Source of the DNA: Luidia sarsii
Lineage: Eukaryota > Echinodermata > Asteroidea > Paxillosida > Luidiidae
Direction: 5' to 3'
Length of the DNA stretch: 64,000 nucleotides
Assembly (NCBI GenBank): GCA_949987565.1
Contig: OX465109.1
Location: 22,337,727-22,401,726 of the forward strand
The notes under the pieces were generated by a model. That model made no database searches and was not told where the DNA came from. It was given only the letters and a program-made list of their open reading frames with translations. Positions 35,301 to 49,900 of this stretch are shown piece after piece. The position numbers and the translations under genes are program-made. How positions within the stretch are numbered: the first letter of the stretch is position 1; each line of letters begins with the position of its first letter.

Positions 35301-38300
35301 GTTGTCGTCACAGGAGTCGACGGACGACAGTTTGGTTTGGAGGGTTGTCGTCACAGGAGTCGACGGACGACAGTTTGGTTTGGAGGGTTGCCGTCGCAGG
35401 ACTCGAGGACGACAGTTTGGTTTCGAGGGTTGTCGTCACAGGAGTCGATGGACGTCAGTTTGGTTTGGAGGGTTGCCGTCACAGAAGTCGATGGACGGCA
35501 GTTTCGTTTGGAGGGTTGCCATCACAGGACTCGATGGACGACAGTTTGGTTTGGAGGGTTGTCGTCAAAGGAGTCGATTGACGTCAGTTTGGTTTGGAGG
35601 GTTGTCGTCAAAGGAGTCAAAGGACGTCAGTTTGGTTTGGAGTGCTGTCGTCACAGGATTCGAAAGACGACAGTTTGGTTTGGAGGGTTGCCGTCCCAGG
35701 AGTCGACAGACGAAATTTTGGTTCAGAGGGTTGTCGTCACAGAAGTCGATGGACAACAGTTTAATTTGGAGGGTTGCCGTCACAGGAGTCAACGGATTAC
35801 AATTCGGTTTAGAGGGTTGTCATCAAAGGAGTGTACGGACGACAGTTTGGTTTGGAGGGTTGCCGTCACAGGAGTCGACAGACAACAGTTTGGTTTGGAG
35901 GGTTGTCGTCAGAGGAGTCGATGGACGACAGTTTGGTTGGAGGGTTGTCGTCTCAGGAGTTGACGGATGACAGTTTTGTTTGGAGGGTTGTCGTTAGAGG
36001 AGTCGACGGACATCAGATTGGTTTGGAGGGTTGCCGTCGCAGGAGTCAACAGACGACAGTTTGGTTTGGAGGGTTGTCGTCACAGGAGTCGACGGACGAC
36101 AGTTTCGTTTGGAGGGTTCGCGTCACAGGAAATAATGGATGACAGTTTGGTTTGGATGGTTGCTGTCACAGAATTCGACAGACGACAGTTTGGTTTGGAG
36201 GGTTGCTGTCAAAGAAGTCGACGGACATCAGTTTGGTTTTGAAGGTTGGCATCACAGGAGTCGACGGACGACAGTTTCGTCTGGAGGGTTGTCATCACAG
36301 GAGTCGATGGACGTCAGTTTGGTTTGGAGTGTTGTCGTCACAGGAGTCGGTGGACGACAGTTTGGTTTGGAGGGTTGCCGTCACAGGAGTCGACAGACGA
36401 CAGTTTCTTGTACAGGGTTGCCGTCACAGGAGTTGACAGACGACAGTTGGTTTGGATGGTTGCTGTCACAGGATTCGACAGACAACAGTTTGGTTTGGAG
36501 GGTTGCCGTCTCAGGAGTCGACAGACGACAGTTTGGTTTGGAGGGTTGTTGTCACAGAAGTCGATGGATGTCTGTTTGGTTTGGAGGGTTATCATCACAG
36601 GAGTTGATGGACATCAGTTTGGATTGGAGGGTTGTCGTCAAAGGAGTTGATTGACGTCAGTTTGGTTTGGAGGGTTGTCGTCACAGGAGTCAAAGGACGT
36701 CAGTTTGGTTTGGAGTGTTGTCGTCACAGGAGTCGACAGACGACAGTTTGGTTTGGAGTGTTGTCGTCACAGGAGTCGACAGATGACAGTTTGGTTTGGA
36801 GGGTTGCCGTCCCAGGAGTCGACAGACGAAATTTTGGTTCAGAGGGTTGTCGTCACAGAAGTCGATGGACAACAGTTTGGTTTGGAGGGTTGCCGTCACA
36901 GGAGTCGACGGATTACAATTCGGTTTAGAGGGTTGTCATCAAAGGAGTCTACGGACGACAGTTTGGTTTGGAGGGTTGCCGTCACAGGAGTCGACAGACA
37001 ACAGTTTGGTTTGGAGGGTTGTCGTCAGAGGAGTCGATGGACGACAGTTTGGTTGGAGGGTTGTCGTCTCAGGAGTTGACGGATGACAGTTTTGTTTGGA
37101 GGGTTGTCGTTAGAGGAGTCGACGGACATCAGATTGGTTTGGAGGGTTGCCGTCGCAGGAGTCGACAGACGACAGTTTGGTTTGGAGGGTTGTCGTCACA
37201 GGAGTCGACGGACGACAGTTTCGTTTGGAGGGTTCGCGTCACAGGAAATAATGGATGACAGTTTGGTTTGGATGGTTGCTGTCACAGAATTCGACAGACG
37301 ACAGTTTGGTTTGGAGGGTTGCTGTCAAAGAAGTCGACGGACATCAGTTTGGTTTTGAAGGTTGGCATCACAGGAGTCGACGGACGACAGTTTCGTCTGG
37401 AGGGTTGTCATCACAGGAGTCGATGGACGTCAGTTTGGTTTGGAGGGTTGTCGTCACAGGAGTCGGTGGACGACAGTTTGGTTTGGAGGGTTGCCGTCAC
37501 AGGAGTCGACAGACGACAGTTTTTTGTACAGGGTTGCCGTCACAGGAGTTGACAGAAGGCAGTTTTGTTTAGAGGGTAGCCGTCACAGGAGTCGATGGAC
37601 GACAGTTTCGTTTGGAGGTTTACTGACGCAGGAGAAGACAGACGACAGTTTCGTTTGGAGGGTTGTCATAGCAGGACTCGATGGACGACAGTTTGGTTTG
37701 GAAGGTTGTCGTCACAGGAGTCGACGGACGACAGTTTGGTTTGGAGGGTTGTCGTCACAGGAGTCGACGGACGACAGTTTGGTTTGGAGGGTTGCCGTCG
37801 CAGGACTCGAGGACGACAGTTTGGTTTCGAGGGTTGTCGTCAAAGGAGTCGATGGACGTCAGTTTGGTTTGGAGGGTTGCCGTCACAGAAGTCGATGGAC
37901 GGCAGTTTCGTTTAGAGGGTTGCCATCGCAGGACTCGATGGACGACAGTTTGGTTTGGAGGGTTGTCATCAAAGGAGTCGATTGACGTCAGTTTAGTTTG
38001 GAGGGTTAACGTCACAGGAGTCAAAGGACGTCAGTTTGGTTTGGAGTGCTGTCGTCACAGGATTCGACAGACGACAGTTTGGTTTGGAGGGTTGCCGTCC
38101 CAGGAGTCGACAGACGAAATTTTGGTTCAGAGGGTTGTCGTCACAGAAGTCGATGGACAACAGTTTGGTTTGGAGGGTTGCCGTCACAGGAGTCAACGGA
38201 TTACAATTCGGTTTAGAGGGTTGTCATCAAAGGAGTCTACGGACGACAGTTTGGTTTGGAGGGTTGCCGTCACAGGAGTCGACAGACAACAGTTTGGTTT

Positions 38301-40900
38301 GGAGGGTTGTCGTCAGAGGAGTCGATGGACGACAGTTTGGTTGGAGGGTTGTCGTCTCAGGAGTTGACGGATGACAGTTTTGTTTGGAGGATTGTCGTTA
38401 GAGGAGTCGACGGACATCAGATTGGTTTGGAGGGTTGCCGTCGCAGGAGTCGACAGACGACAGTTTGGTTTGGAGGGTTGTCGTCACAGGAGTCGACGGA
38501 CGACAGTTTCGTTTGGAGGGTTCGCGTCACAGGAAATAATGGATGACAGTTTGGTTTGGATGGTTGCTGTCACAGAATTCGACAGACGACAGTTTGGTTT
38601 GGAGGGTTGCTGTCAAAGAAGTCGACGGACATCAGTTTGGTTTTGAAGGTTGGCATCACAGGAGTCGACGGACGACAGTTTCGTCTGGAGGGTTGTCATC
38701 ACAGGAGTCGATGGACGTCAGTTTGGTTTGGAGGGTTGTCGTCACAGGAGTCGGTGGACGACAGTTTGGTTTGGAGGGTTGCCGTCACAGGAGTCGACAG
38801 ACGACAGTTTCTTGTACAGGGTTGCCGTCACAGGAGTTGACAGACGACAGTTGGTTTGGATGGTTGCTGTCACAGGATTCGACAGACAACAGTTTGGTTT
38901 GGAGGGTTGCCGTCTCAGGAGTCGACAGACGACAGTTTGGTTTGGAGGGTTGTTGTCACAGAAGTCGATGGATGTCTGTTTGGTTTGGAGGGTTATCATC
39001 ACAGGAGTTGATGGACATCAGTTTGGATTGGAGGGTTGTCGTCAAAGGAGTCGATTGACGTCAGTTTGGTTTGGAGGGTTGTCGTCACAGGAGTCAAAGG
39101 ACGTCAGTTTGGTTTGGAGTGTTGTCGTCACAGGAGTCGACAGACGACAGTTTGGTTTGGAGTGTTGTCGTCACAGGAGTCGACAGATGACAGTTTGGTT
39201 TGGAGGGTTGCCGTCCCAGGAGTCGACAGACGAAATTTTGGTTCAGAGGGTTGTCGTCACAGAAGTCGATGGACAACAGTTGGGTTTGGAGGGTTGCCGT
39301 CACAGGAGTCGACGGATTACAATTCGGTTTAGAGGGTTGTCATCAAAGGAGTCTACGGACGACAGTTTGGTTTGGAGGGTTGCCGTCACAGGAGTCGACA
39401 GACAACAGTTTGGTTTGGAGGGTTGTCGTCAGAGGAGTCGATGGACGACAGTTTGGTTGGAGGGTTGTCGTCTCAGGAGTTGACGGATGACAGTTTTGTT
39501 TGGAGGGTTGTCGTTAGAGGAGTCGACGGACATCAGATTGGTTTGGAGGGTTGCCGTCGCAGGAGTCGACAGACGACAGTTTGGTTTAGAGGGTTGTCGT
39601 CACAGGAGTCGACGGACGACAGTTTCGTTTGGAGGGTTCGCGTCACAGGAAATAATGGATGACAGTTTGGTTTGGATGGTTGCTGTCACAGAATTCGACA
39701 GACGACAGTTTGGTTTGGAGGGTTGCTGTCAAAGAAGTCGACGGACATCAGTTTGGTTTTGAAGGTTGGCATCACAGGAGTCGACGGACGACAGTTTCGT
39801 CTGGAGGGTTGTCATCACAGGAGTCGATGGACGTCAGTTTGGTTTGGAGGGTTGTCGTCACAGGAGTCGGTGGACGACAGTTTGGTTTGGAGGGTTGCCG
39901 TCACAGGAGTCGACAGACGACAGTTTTTTGTACAGGGTTGCCGTCACAGGAGTTGACAGAAGGCAGTTTTGTTTAGAGGGTAGCCGTCACAGGAGTCGAT
40001 GGACGACAGTTTCGTTTGGATGTTTACTGACGCAGGAGAAGACAGACGACAGTTTCGTTTGGAGGGTTGCCATAGCAGGACTCGATGGACGACAGTTTGG
40101 TTTGGAAGGTTGTCGTCACAGGAGTCGACGGACGACAGTTTGGTTTGGAGGGTTGTCGTCACAGGAGTCGACGGACGACAGTTTGGTTTGGAGGGTTGCC
40201 GTCGCAGGACTCGAGGACGACAGTTTGGTTTCGAGGGTTGTCGTCACAGGAGTCGATGGACGTCAGTTTGGTTTGGAGGGTTGCCGTCACAGAAGTCGAT
40301 GGACGGCAGTTTCGTTTGGAGGGTTGCCATCGCAGGACTCGATGGACGACAGTTTGGTTTGGAGGGTTCGCGTCACAGGAAATAATGGATGACAGTTTGG
40401 TTTGGATGGTTGCTGTCACAGAATTCGACAGACGACAGTTTGGTTTGGAGGGTTGCTGTCAAAGAAGTCGACGGACATCAGTTTGGTTTTGAAGGTTGGC
40501 ATCACAGGAGTCGACGGACGACAGTTTCGTCTGGAGGGTTGTCATCACAGGAGTCGATGGACGTCAGTTTGGTTTGGAGGGTTGTCGTCACAGGAGTCGG
40601 TGGACGACAGTTTGGTTTGGAGGGTTGCCGTCACAGGAGTCGACAGACGACAGTTTTTTGTACAGGGTTGCCGTCACAGGAGTTGACAGAAGGCAGTTTT
40701 GTTTAGAGGGTAGCCGTCACAGGAGTCGATGGACGACAGTTTCGTTTGGAGGTTTACTGACGCAGGAGAAGACAGACGACAGTTTCGTTTGGAGGGTTGC
40801 CATAGCAGGACTCGATGGACGACAGTTTGGTTTGGAAGGTTGTCGTCACAGGAGTTGACGGACGACAGTTTGGTTTGGAGGGTTGTCGTCACAGGAGTCG
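32270..40900. repeat. Array block B: strictly alternating 1288/1116-bp higher-order repeat
   Basis: One marker occurs at 32275, 33563, 34679, 35967, 37083, 38371 and 39487, giving spacings 1288, 1116, 1288, 1116, 1288 and 1116, a 2404-base dimer. A second marker at 32447, 33735, 34851, 36139, 37255, 38543, 39659 and 40389 gives the same series and then a truncated 730-base step. In units, these are 30 x 43 - 2, 26 x 43 - 2 and 17 x 43 - 1. The long and short halves share one part and differ in another, so the dimer itself was amplified. Confidence 0.93.
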
Positions 40901-43900
40901 ACGGACGACAGTTTGGTTTGGAGGGTTGCCGTCGCAGGACTCGAGGACGACAGTTTGGTTTCGAGGGTTGTCGTCACAGGAGTCGATGGACATCAGTTTG
41001 GTTTGGAGGGTTGCCGTCACAGAAGTCGATGGACGGCAGTTTCGTTTGGAGGGTTGCCATCGCAGGACTCAATACGACAGTTTGGTTTGGAGGGTTGTCG
41101 TCAAAGGAGTCGATTGACGTCAGTTTGGTTTGGAGGGTTGTCGTCACAGGAGTCAAAGGACGTCAGTTTGGTTTGGAGTGCTGTCGTCACAGGATTCGAA
41201 AGACGACAGTTTGGTTTGGAGGGTTGTCGTCGCAGGACTCGAGGACGACAGTTTGGTTTGGAGGGTTGCCGTCAAAGGAGTCGATGGACGGCAGTTTCCT
41301 TTGGAGGGTTGTTGTCACAGGAGTCGACGAAAGATAGTTTCGTTTGGAGGGTTGTCATCGCAGGACTCGATGGACGACAGTTTGGTTTGGAGGGTTGTTG
41401 TTACAGGATTCGCCGGACGACAGTTTGGTTCGGAGGGTTGCCGTCGCAAGACTCGATGGACGACAGTTTGGTTTGGAGGGTTGTCGTCACAGGAGCCTAT
41501 GGACGACAGTGTGGTTTGGAGGGTTGCCGTCGCAGGAGTCGAAAGACGACAGTTTGGTTTGGAGGGTTGCCGTCACAGGAGTCGACGAACGACAGTTTCG
41601 TTTGGAGGGTTGCCGTCACAGGAGTCGAGGATGACAGTTTGGTTTGGAGGGTTGTCGTCACAGGAGTCGACGAACGACAGTTTCGTTTGGAGGGTTGTCG
41701 TCACAGGAGTCGACGAACGATAGTTTGGTTTGGAGGGTTGCCGTCGCAGGACTCGAAGGACGACAGTTTGGTTTGGAGGGTTGTCGTCACAGGAGTCGAT
41801 GGACGACAGTTTGCTTTGGAGGGTTGCCGTCACAGGAGTCGAAGAACGACAGTTTGGTTTGGAGGGTTGCCGTCACAGGAGTCGATGGACGAAAGTTTGG
41901 TTTGGAGGGTTGCCGTCACAGGAGTCGATGGACAACAGTTTGGTTTGGAGGGTTGCCGTCACAGGAGTCGACAGACGACAGTTTGGTTGGGAGGGTTGCC
42001 GTCACAGGAGTCGAGGAACGACAGTTTGGTTTGGAGGGTTGCCGTCACAGGAGTCGACGAACGATAGTTTCGTTTGGAGGGTTGTCATCGCAGGACTCGA
42101 TGGACGACAGTTTGGTTTGGAGGGTTGTTGTCACAGGATTCGCCGGACGACAGTTTGGTTTGGAGGGTTGCCGTCGCAAGACTCGATGGACGACAGTTTG
42201 GTTTGGAGGGTTGTCATCACAGGAGTCGATGGACGACAGTGTGGTTTGGAGGGTTGCCGTCGCAGGAGTCGACAGACGACAGTTTTGTTTACAGGGTTGC
42301 CGTCACAAGAGTTGACAGAAGGCAGTTTTGTTTAGAGGGTTGCCGTCACAGGAGTCGACAAACGACAGTTTCGTTTGGAGGGTTGCCGTCACAGGAGTCG
42401 AAGGAAGGCAGTTTGGTTTGGAGGGTTGTCGTCACAGGAGTCGACGAACGACAGTTTCGTTTGGGGGGTTGCCGTCACAGGAGTCGATGGACGACAGTTT
42501 GGTTTGGAGGGTTGTCGTCACAGGAGTCGACGAACGACAGTTTGGTTTGGAGGGTTGCCGTCACAGAAGTCGATGGACGACAGTTTTGTTTGGAGGGTTG
42601 CCGTCGCAGGACTCGAGGACGACAGTTTGCTTTGGAGGGTTGCCGTCACAGGAGTCGATGGACGACAGTTTGGTGTGGAGGGTTGTCGTCACAGGAGTCG
42701 ACGAACGACAGTTTGGTTTGGAGGGTTGCCGTCACAGGAGTCGATGGACGACAGTTTTGTTTGGAGGGTTGTCGTCACAGGAGTCGACGAACGACAGTTT
42801 GGTTTGGAGGGTTGCCGTCACAGGAGGCGATGGACGACAGTTTTGTTTGGAGGGTTGTCGTCACAGGAGTCGACGAACGACAGTTTGGTTTGGAGGGTTG
42901 CCGTCACAGGAGTCGATGGACGACAGTTTGGTTTGGAGGGTTGCCGTCACAGGAGTCGATGGACTACAGTTTGGTTTGGAGGGTTGCCGTCACAGGAGTT
43001 GATGGACGACAGTTTGGTTTGGAGGGTTGCCGTCACAGGAGTCGACGAACGACAGTTTGGTTTGGAGGGTTGCCGTCACAGGAGTCGATGGACGACAGTT
43101 TGGTTTGGAGGGTTGTTGTCACAGGAGTCGACGAACGACAGTTTCGTTGGGAGGGTTGTCGTCACAGGAGTCGACGAACGACAGTTTCGTTTGGAGGGTT
43201 GTCGTCACAGGAGTCGATGGACGACAGTTTGGTTTGGAGGGTTGTCGTCACAGGATTAGAGGACGACAGTTTGGTTTGGAGGGTTGCCATCGCAGGAGTT
43301 GACAGACGACAGTTTGGTTTGGAGGGTTGCCGTCAAAGGAGTCGATGGACGACAGTTTGGTTTGGAGGGTTGCCGTCACAGGAGTCGATGGACAACAGTT
43401 TGGTTTGGAGGGTTGCCGTCACAGGAGTTGATGGACGACAGTTTGGTTTGGAGGGTTGCCGTCACAGGAGTCGATGGACGACAGTTTGGTTTGGAGGGTT
43501 GCCGTCGCAGGAGTTGATGGACGACAGTTTGGTTTGGAGGGTTGCCGTCACAGGAGTCGACAGACGACAGTTTGGTTTGGAGGGTTGCCGTCACAGGAGT
43601 CGAGGGACGACAGTTTGGTTTGGAGGGTTGTCGTCACAGGAGTTGATGGACGACAGTTTGGTTTGGAGGCTTGCCGTCACAGGAGTCGATGGACGACAGT
43701 TTGGTTTGGAGGGTTGCCGTCACAGGAGTCGACAGACGACAGTTTGGTAGGGAGGGTTGCCGTCACAGGAGTCGATGGACGACAGTTTGGTTTGGAGGGT
43801 TGTTGTCACAGGATTCGCCGGACGACAGTTTGGTTCGGAGGGTTGCCGTCGCAAGACTCGATGGACGACAGTTTGGTTTGGAGGGTTGTCGTCACAGGAG

Positions 43901-46900
43901 TCTATGGACGACAGTGTGGTTTGGAGGGTTGCCGTCGCAGGAGTCGAAAGACGACAGTTTGGTTTGGAGGGTTGCCGTCACAGGAGTCGACGAACGACAG
44001 TTTCGTTTGGAGGGTTGCCGTCACAGGAGTCGAGGATGACAGTTTGGTTTGGAGGGTTGTCGTCACAGGAGTCGACGAACGACAGTTTCGTTTGGAGGGT
44101 TGTCGTCACAGGAGTCGACGAACGATAGTTTGGTTTGGAGGGTTGCCGTCGCAGGACTCGAAGGACGACAGTTTGGTTTGGAGGGTTGTCGTCACAGGAG
44201 TCGATGGACGACAGTTTGCTTTGGAGGGTTGCCGTCACAGGAGTCGACGAACGACAGTTTGGTTTGGAGGGTTGCCGTCACAGGAGTCGATGGACAAAAG
44301 TTTGGTTTGGAGGGTTGCCGTCACAGCAGTCGATGGACAACAGTTTGGTTTGGAGGGTTGCCGTCACAGGAGTCGACAGACGACAGTTTGGTTGGGAGGG
44401 TTGCCGTCACAGGAGTCGAGGAACGACAGTTTGGTTTGGAGGGTTGTTGTCAGAGGAGTCGACGAACGATAGTTTCGTTTGGAGGGTTGTCATCGCAGGA
44501 CTCGATGGACGACAGTTTGGTTTGGAGGGTTGTTGTCACAGGATTCGCCGGACGACAGTTTGGTTTGGAGGGTTGCCGTCGCAAGACTCGATGGACGACA
44601 GTTTGGTTTGGAGGGTTGTCATCACAGGAGTCGATGGACGACAGTGTGGTTTGGAGGGTTGCCGTCGCAGGAGTCGACAGACGACAGTTTGGTTTGGAGG
44701 GTTGCCGTCACAGGAGTCGGTGGACGACAGTTTGTTTCGAGGGTTGCCGTCACAGGAGTCGACAGACGACAGTTTCGTTTACAGGGTTGCCGTCACAAGA
44801 GTTGACAGAAGGCAGTTTTGTTTAGAGGGTTGCCGTCACAGGAGTCGACGAACGACAGTTTCGTTTGGAGGGTTGTCGTCACAGGAGTCGACGAACGACA
44901 GTTTCATTTGGAGGGTTGCCATCACAGGAGTCGACGAACGACAGTTTGGTTTGGAGGGTTGCCGTCACAGGATTCGAGGACGACGGCTTTGTTTGAAGGG
45001 TTGCCATCGCAGGAGTCGACTGACGACAGTTTGGTTTGGAGGGTTGTCGTCGCAGGACTCGAGGACGACAGTTTGGTTTGGAGGGTTGCCGTCAAAGGAG
45101 TCGATGGACGGCAGTTTCCTTTGGAGGGTTGTTGTCACAGGAGTCGACGAAAGATAGTTTCGTTTGGAGGGTTGTCATCGCAGGACTCGATGGACGACAG
45201 TTTGGTTTGGAGGGTTGTTGTTACAGGATTCGCCGGACGACAGTTTGGTTCGGAGGGTTGCCGTCGCAAGACTCGATAGACGACAGTTTGGTTTGGAGGG
45301 TTGTCGTCACAGGAGTCTATGGACGACAGTGTGGTTTGGAGGGTTGCCGTCGCAGGAGTCGAAAGACGACAGTTTGGTTTGGAGGGTTGCCGTCACAGGA
45401 GTCGACGAACAACAGTTTCGTTTGGAGGGTTGCCGTCACAGGAGTCGAGGATGACAGTTTGGTTTGGAGGGTTGTCGTCACAGGAGTCGACGAACGACAG
45501 TTTCGTTTGGAGGGTTGTCGTCACAGGAGTCGACGAACGATAGTTTGGTTTGGAGGGTTGCCGTCGCAGGACTCGAAGGACGACAGTTTGGTTTGGAGGG
45601 TTGTCGTCACAGGAGTCGATGGACGACAGTTTGCTTTGGAGGGTTGCCGTCACAGGAGTCGAAGAACGACAGTTTGGTTTGGAGGGTTGCCGTCACAGGA
45701 GTCGATGGACGAAAGTTTGGTTTGGAGGGTTGCCGTCACAGGAGTCGATGGACAACAGTTTGGTTTGGAGGGTTGCCGTCACAGGAGTCGACAGACGACA
45801 GTTTGGTTGGGAGGGTTGCCGTCACAGGAGTCGAGGAACGACAGTTTGGTTTGGAGGGTTGCCGTCACAGGAGTCGACGAACGATAGTTTCGTTTGGAGG
45901 GTTGTCATCGCAGGACTCGATGGACGACAGTTTGGTTTGGAGGGTTGTTGTCACAGGATTCGCCGGACGACAGTTTGGTTTGGAGGGTTGCCGTCGCAAG
46001 ACTCGATGGACGACAGTTTGGTTTGGAGGGTTGTCATCACAGGAGTCGATGGACGACAGTGTGGTTTGGAGGGTTGCCGTCGCAGGAGTCGACAGACGAC
46101 AGTTTGGTTTGGAGGGCTGCCGTCACAGGAGTCGGTGGACGACAGTTTGTTTCGAGGGTTGCCGTCACAGGAGTCGACAGACGACAGTTTCGTTTACAGG
46201 GTTGCCGTCACAAGAGTTGACAGAAGGCAGTTTTGTTTAGAGGGTTGCCGTCACAGGAGTCGACAAACGACAGTTTCGTTTGGAGGGTTGCCGTCACAGG
46301 AGTCGAAGGAAGGCAGTTTGGTTTGGAGGGTTGTCGTCACAGGAGTCGACGAACGACAGTTTCGTTTGGAGGGTTGCCGTCACAGGAGTCGATGGACGAC
46401 AGTTTGGTTTGGAGGGTTGTCGTCACAGGAGTCGATGGACGACAGTTTGGTTTGGAGGGTTGCCGTCACAGAAGTCGATGGACGACAGTTTTGTTTGGAG
46501 GGTTGCCGTCGCAGGACTCGAGGACGACAGTTTGCTTTGGAGGGTTGCCGTCACAGGAGTCGATGGACGACAGTTTGGTGTGGAGGGTTGTCGTCACAGG
46601 AGTCGACGAACGACAGTTTGGTTTGGAGGGTTGCCGTCACAGGAGTCGATGGACGACAGTTTTGTTTGGAGGGTTGTCGTCACAGGAGTCGACGAACGAC
46701 AGTTTGGTTTGGAGGGTTGCCGTCACAGGAGGCGATGGACGACAGTTTTGTTTGGAGGGTTGTCGTCACAGGAGTCGACGAACGACAGTTTGGTTTGGAG
46801 GGTTGCCGTCACAGGAGTCGATGGACGACAGTTTGGTTTGGAGGGTTGCCGTCACAGGAGTCGATGGACTACAGTTTGGTTTGGAGGGTTGCCGTCACAG

Positions 46901-49900
46901 GAGTTGATGGACGACAGTTTGGTTTGGAGGGTTGCCGTCACAGGAGTCGACGAACGACAGTTTGGTTTGGAGGGTTGCCGTCACAGGAGTCGATGGACGA
47001 CAGTTTGGTTTGGAGGGTTGTTGTCACAGGAGTCGACGAACGACAGTTTCGTTGGGAGGGTTGTCGTCACAGGAGTCGACGAACGACAGTTTCGTTTGGA
47101 GGGTTGTCGTCACAGGAGTCGATGGACGACAGTTTGGTTTGGAGGGTTGTCGTCACAGGATTAGAGGACGACAGTTTGGTTTGGAGGGTTGCCATCGCAG
47201 GAGTTGACAGACGACAGTTTGGTTTGGAGGGTTGCCGTCAAAGGAGTCGATGGACGACAGTTTGGTTTGGAGGGTTGCCGTCACAGGAGTCGATGGACAA
47301 CAGTTTGGTTTGGAGGGTTGCCGTCACAGGAGTTGATGGACGACAGTTTGGTTTGGAGGGTTGCCGTCACAGGAGTCGATGGACGACAGTTTGGTTTGGA
47401 GGGTTGCCGTCGCAGGAGTTGATGGACGACAGTTTGGTTTGGAGGGTTGCCGTCACAGGAGTCGACAGACGACAGTTTGGTTTGGAGGGTTGCCGTCACA
47501 GGAGTCGAGGGACGACAGTTTGGTTTGGAGGGTTGTCGTCACAGGAGTTGATGGACGACAGTTTGGTTTGGAGGCTTGCCGTCACAGGAGTCGATGGACG
47601 ACAGTTTGGTTTGGAGGGTTGCCGTCACAGGAGTCGACAGACGACAGTTTGGTAGGGAGGGTTGCCGTCACAGGAGTCGATGGACGACAGTTTGGTTTGG
47701 AGGGTTGTTGTCACAGGATTCGCCGGACGACAGTTTGGTTCGGAGGGTTGCCGTCGCAAGACTCGATGGACGACAGTTTGGTTTGGAGGGTTGTCGTCAC
47801 AGGAGTCTATGGACGACAGTGTGGTTTGGAGGGTTGCCGTCGCAGGAGTCGAAAGACGACAGTTTGGTTTGGAGGGTTGCCGCCACAGGAGTCGACGAAC
47901 GACAGTTTCGTTTGGAGGGTTGCCGTCACAGGAGTCGAGGATGACAGTTTGGTTTGGAGGGTTGTCGTCACAGGAGTCGACGAACGACAGTTTCGTTTGG
48001 AGGGTTGTCGTCACAGGAGTCGACGAACGATAGTTTGGTTTGGAGGGTTGCCGTCGCAGGACTCGAAGGACGACAGTTTGGTTTGGAGGGTTGTCGTCAC
48101 AGGAGTCGATGGACGACAGTTTACTTTGGAGGGTTGCCGTCACAGGAGTCGACGAACGACAGTTTGGTTTGGAGGGTTGCCGTCACAGGAGTCGATGGAC
48201 AAAAGTTTGGTTTGGAGGGTTGCCGTCACAGCAGTCGATGGACAACAGTTTGGTTTGGAGGGTTGCCGTCACAGGAGTCGACAGACGACAGTTTGGTTGG
48301 GAGGGTTGCCGTCACAGGAGTCGAGGAACGACAGTTTGGTTTGGAGGGTTGTTGTCAGAGGAGTCGACGAACGATAGTTTCGTTTGGAGGGTTGTCATCG
48401 CAGGACTCGATGGACGACAGTTTGGTTTGGAGGGTTGTTGTCACAGGATTCGCCGGACGACAGTTTGGTTTGGAGGGTTGCCGTCGCAAGACTCGATGGA
48501 CGACAGTTTGGTTTGGAGGGTTGTCATCACAGGAGTCGATGGACGACAGTGTGGTTTGGAGGGTTGCCGTCGCAGGAGTCGACAGACGACAGTTTGGTTT
48601 GGAGGGTTGCCGTCACAGGAGTCGGTGGACGACAGTTTGTTTCGAGGGTTGCCGTCACAGGAGTCGACAGACGACAGTTTCGTTTACAGGGTTGCCGTTA
48701 CAAGAGTTGACAGAAGGCAGTTTTGTTTAGAGGGTTGCCGTCACAGGAGTCGACGAACGACAGTTTCGTTTGGAGGGTTGTCGTCACAGGAGTCGACGAA
48801 CGACAGTTTCATTTGGAGGGTTGCCATCACAGGAGTCGACGAACGACAGTTTGGTTTGGAGGGTTGCCGTCACAGGATTCGAGGACGACGGCTTTGTTTG
48901 AAGGGTTGCCATCGCAGGAGTCGACTGACGACAGTTTGGTTTGGAGGGTTGTCGTCGCAGGACTCGAGGACGACAGTTTGGTTTGGAGGGTTGCCGTCAA
49001 AGGAGTCGATGGACGGCAGTTTCCTTTGGAGGGTTGTTGTCACAGGAGTCGACGAAAGATAGTTTCGTTTGGAGGGTTGTCATCGCAGGACTCGATGGAC
49101 GACAGTTTGGTTTGGAGGGTTGTTGTTACAGGATTCGCCGGACGACAGTTTGGTTCGGAGGGTTGCCGTCGCAAGACTCGATAGACGACAGTTTGGTTTG
49201 GAGGGTTGTCGTCACAGGAGTCTATGGACGACAGTGTGGTTTGGAGGGTTGCCGTCGCAGGAGTCGAAAGACGACAGTTTGGTTTGGAGGGTTGCCGTCA
49301 CAGGAGTCGACGAACGACAGTTTCGTTTGGAGGGTTGCCGTCACAGGAGTCGAGGATGACAGTTTGGTTTGGAGGGTTGTCGTCACAGGAGTCGACGAAC
49401 GACAGTTTCGTTTGGAGGGTTGTCGTCACAGGAGTCGACGAACGATAGTTTGGTTTGGAGGGTTGCCGTCGCAGGACTCGAAGGACGACAGTTTGGTTTG
49501 GAGGGTTGTTGTCACAGGATTCGCCGGACGACAGTTTGGTTTGGAGGGTTGCCGTCGCAAGACTCGATGGACGACAGTTTGGTTTGGAGGGTTGTCATCA
49601 CAGGAGTCGATGGACGACAGTGTGGTTTGGAGGGTTGCCGTCGCAGGAGTCGACAGACGACAGTTTGGTTTGGAGGGCTGCCGTCACAGGAGTCGGTGGA
49701 CGACAGTTTGTTTCGAGGGTTGCCGTCACAGGAGTCGACAGACGACAGTTTCGTTTACAGGGTTGCCGTCACAAGAGTTGACAGAAGGCAGTTTTGTTTA
49801 GAGGGTTGCCGTCACAGGAGTCGACAAACGACAGTTTCGTTTGGAGGGTTGCCGTCACAGGAGTCGAAGGAAGGCAGTTTGGTTTGGAGGGTTGTCGTCA

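Noticed and set aside
45550..47655. 701-codon frame in the 43-bp array
   Set aside because: The frame is open because the unit lacks stops; it begins with TTG, and comparable frames overlap it in other registers. No evidence of selection on one frame.
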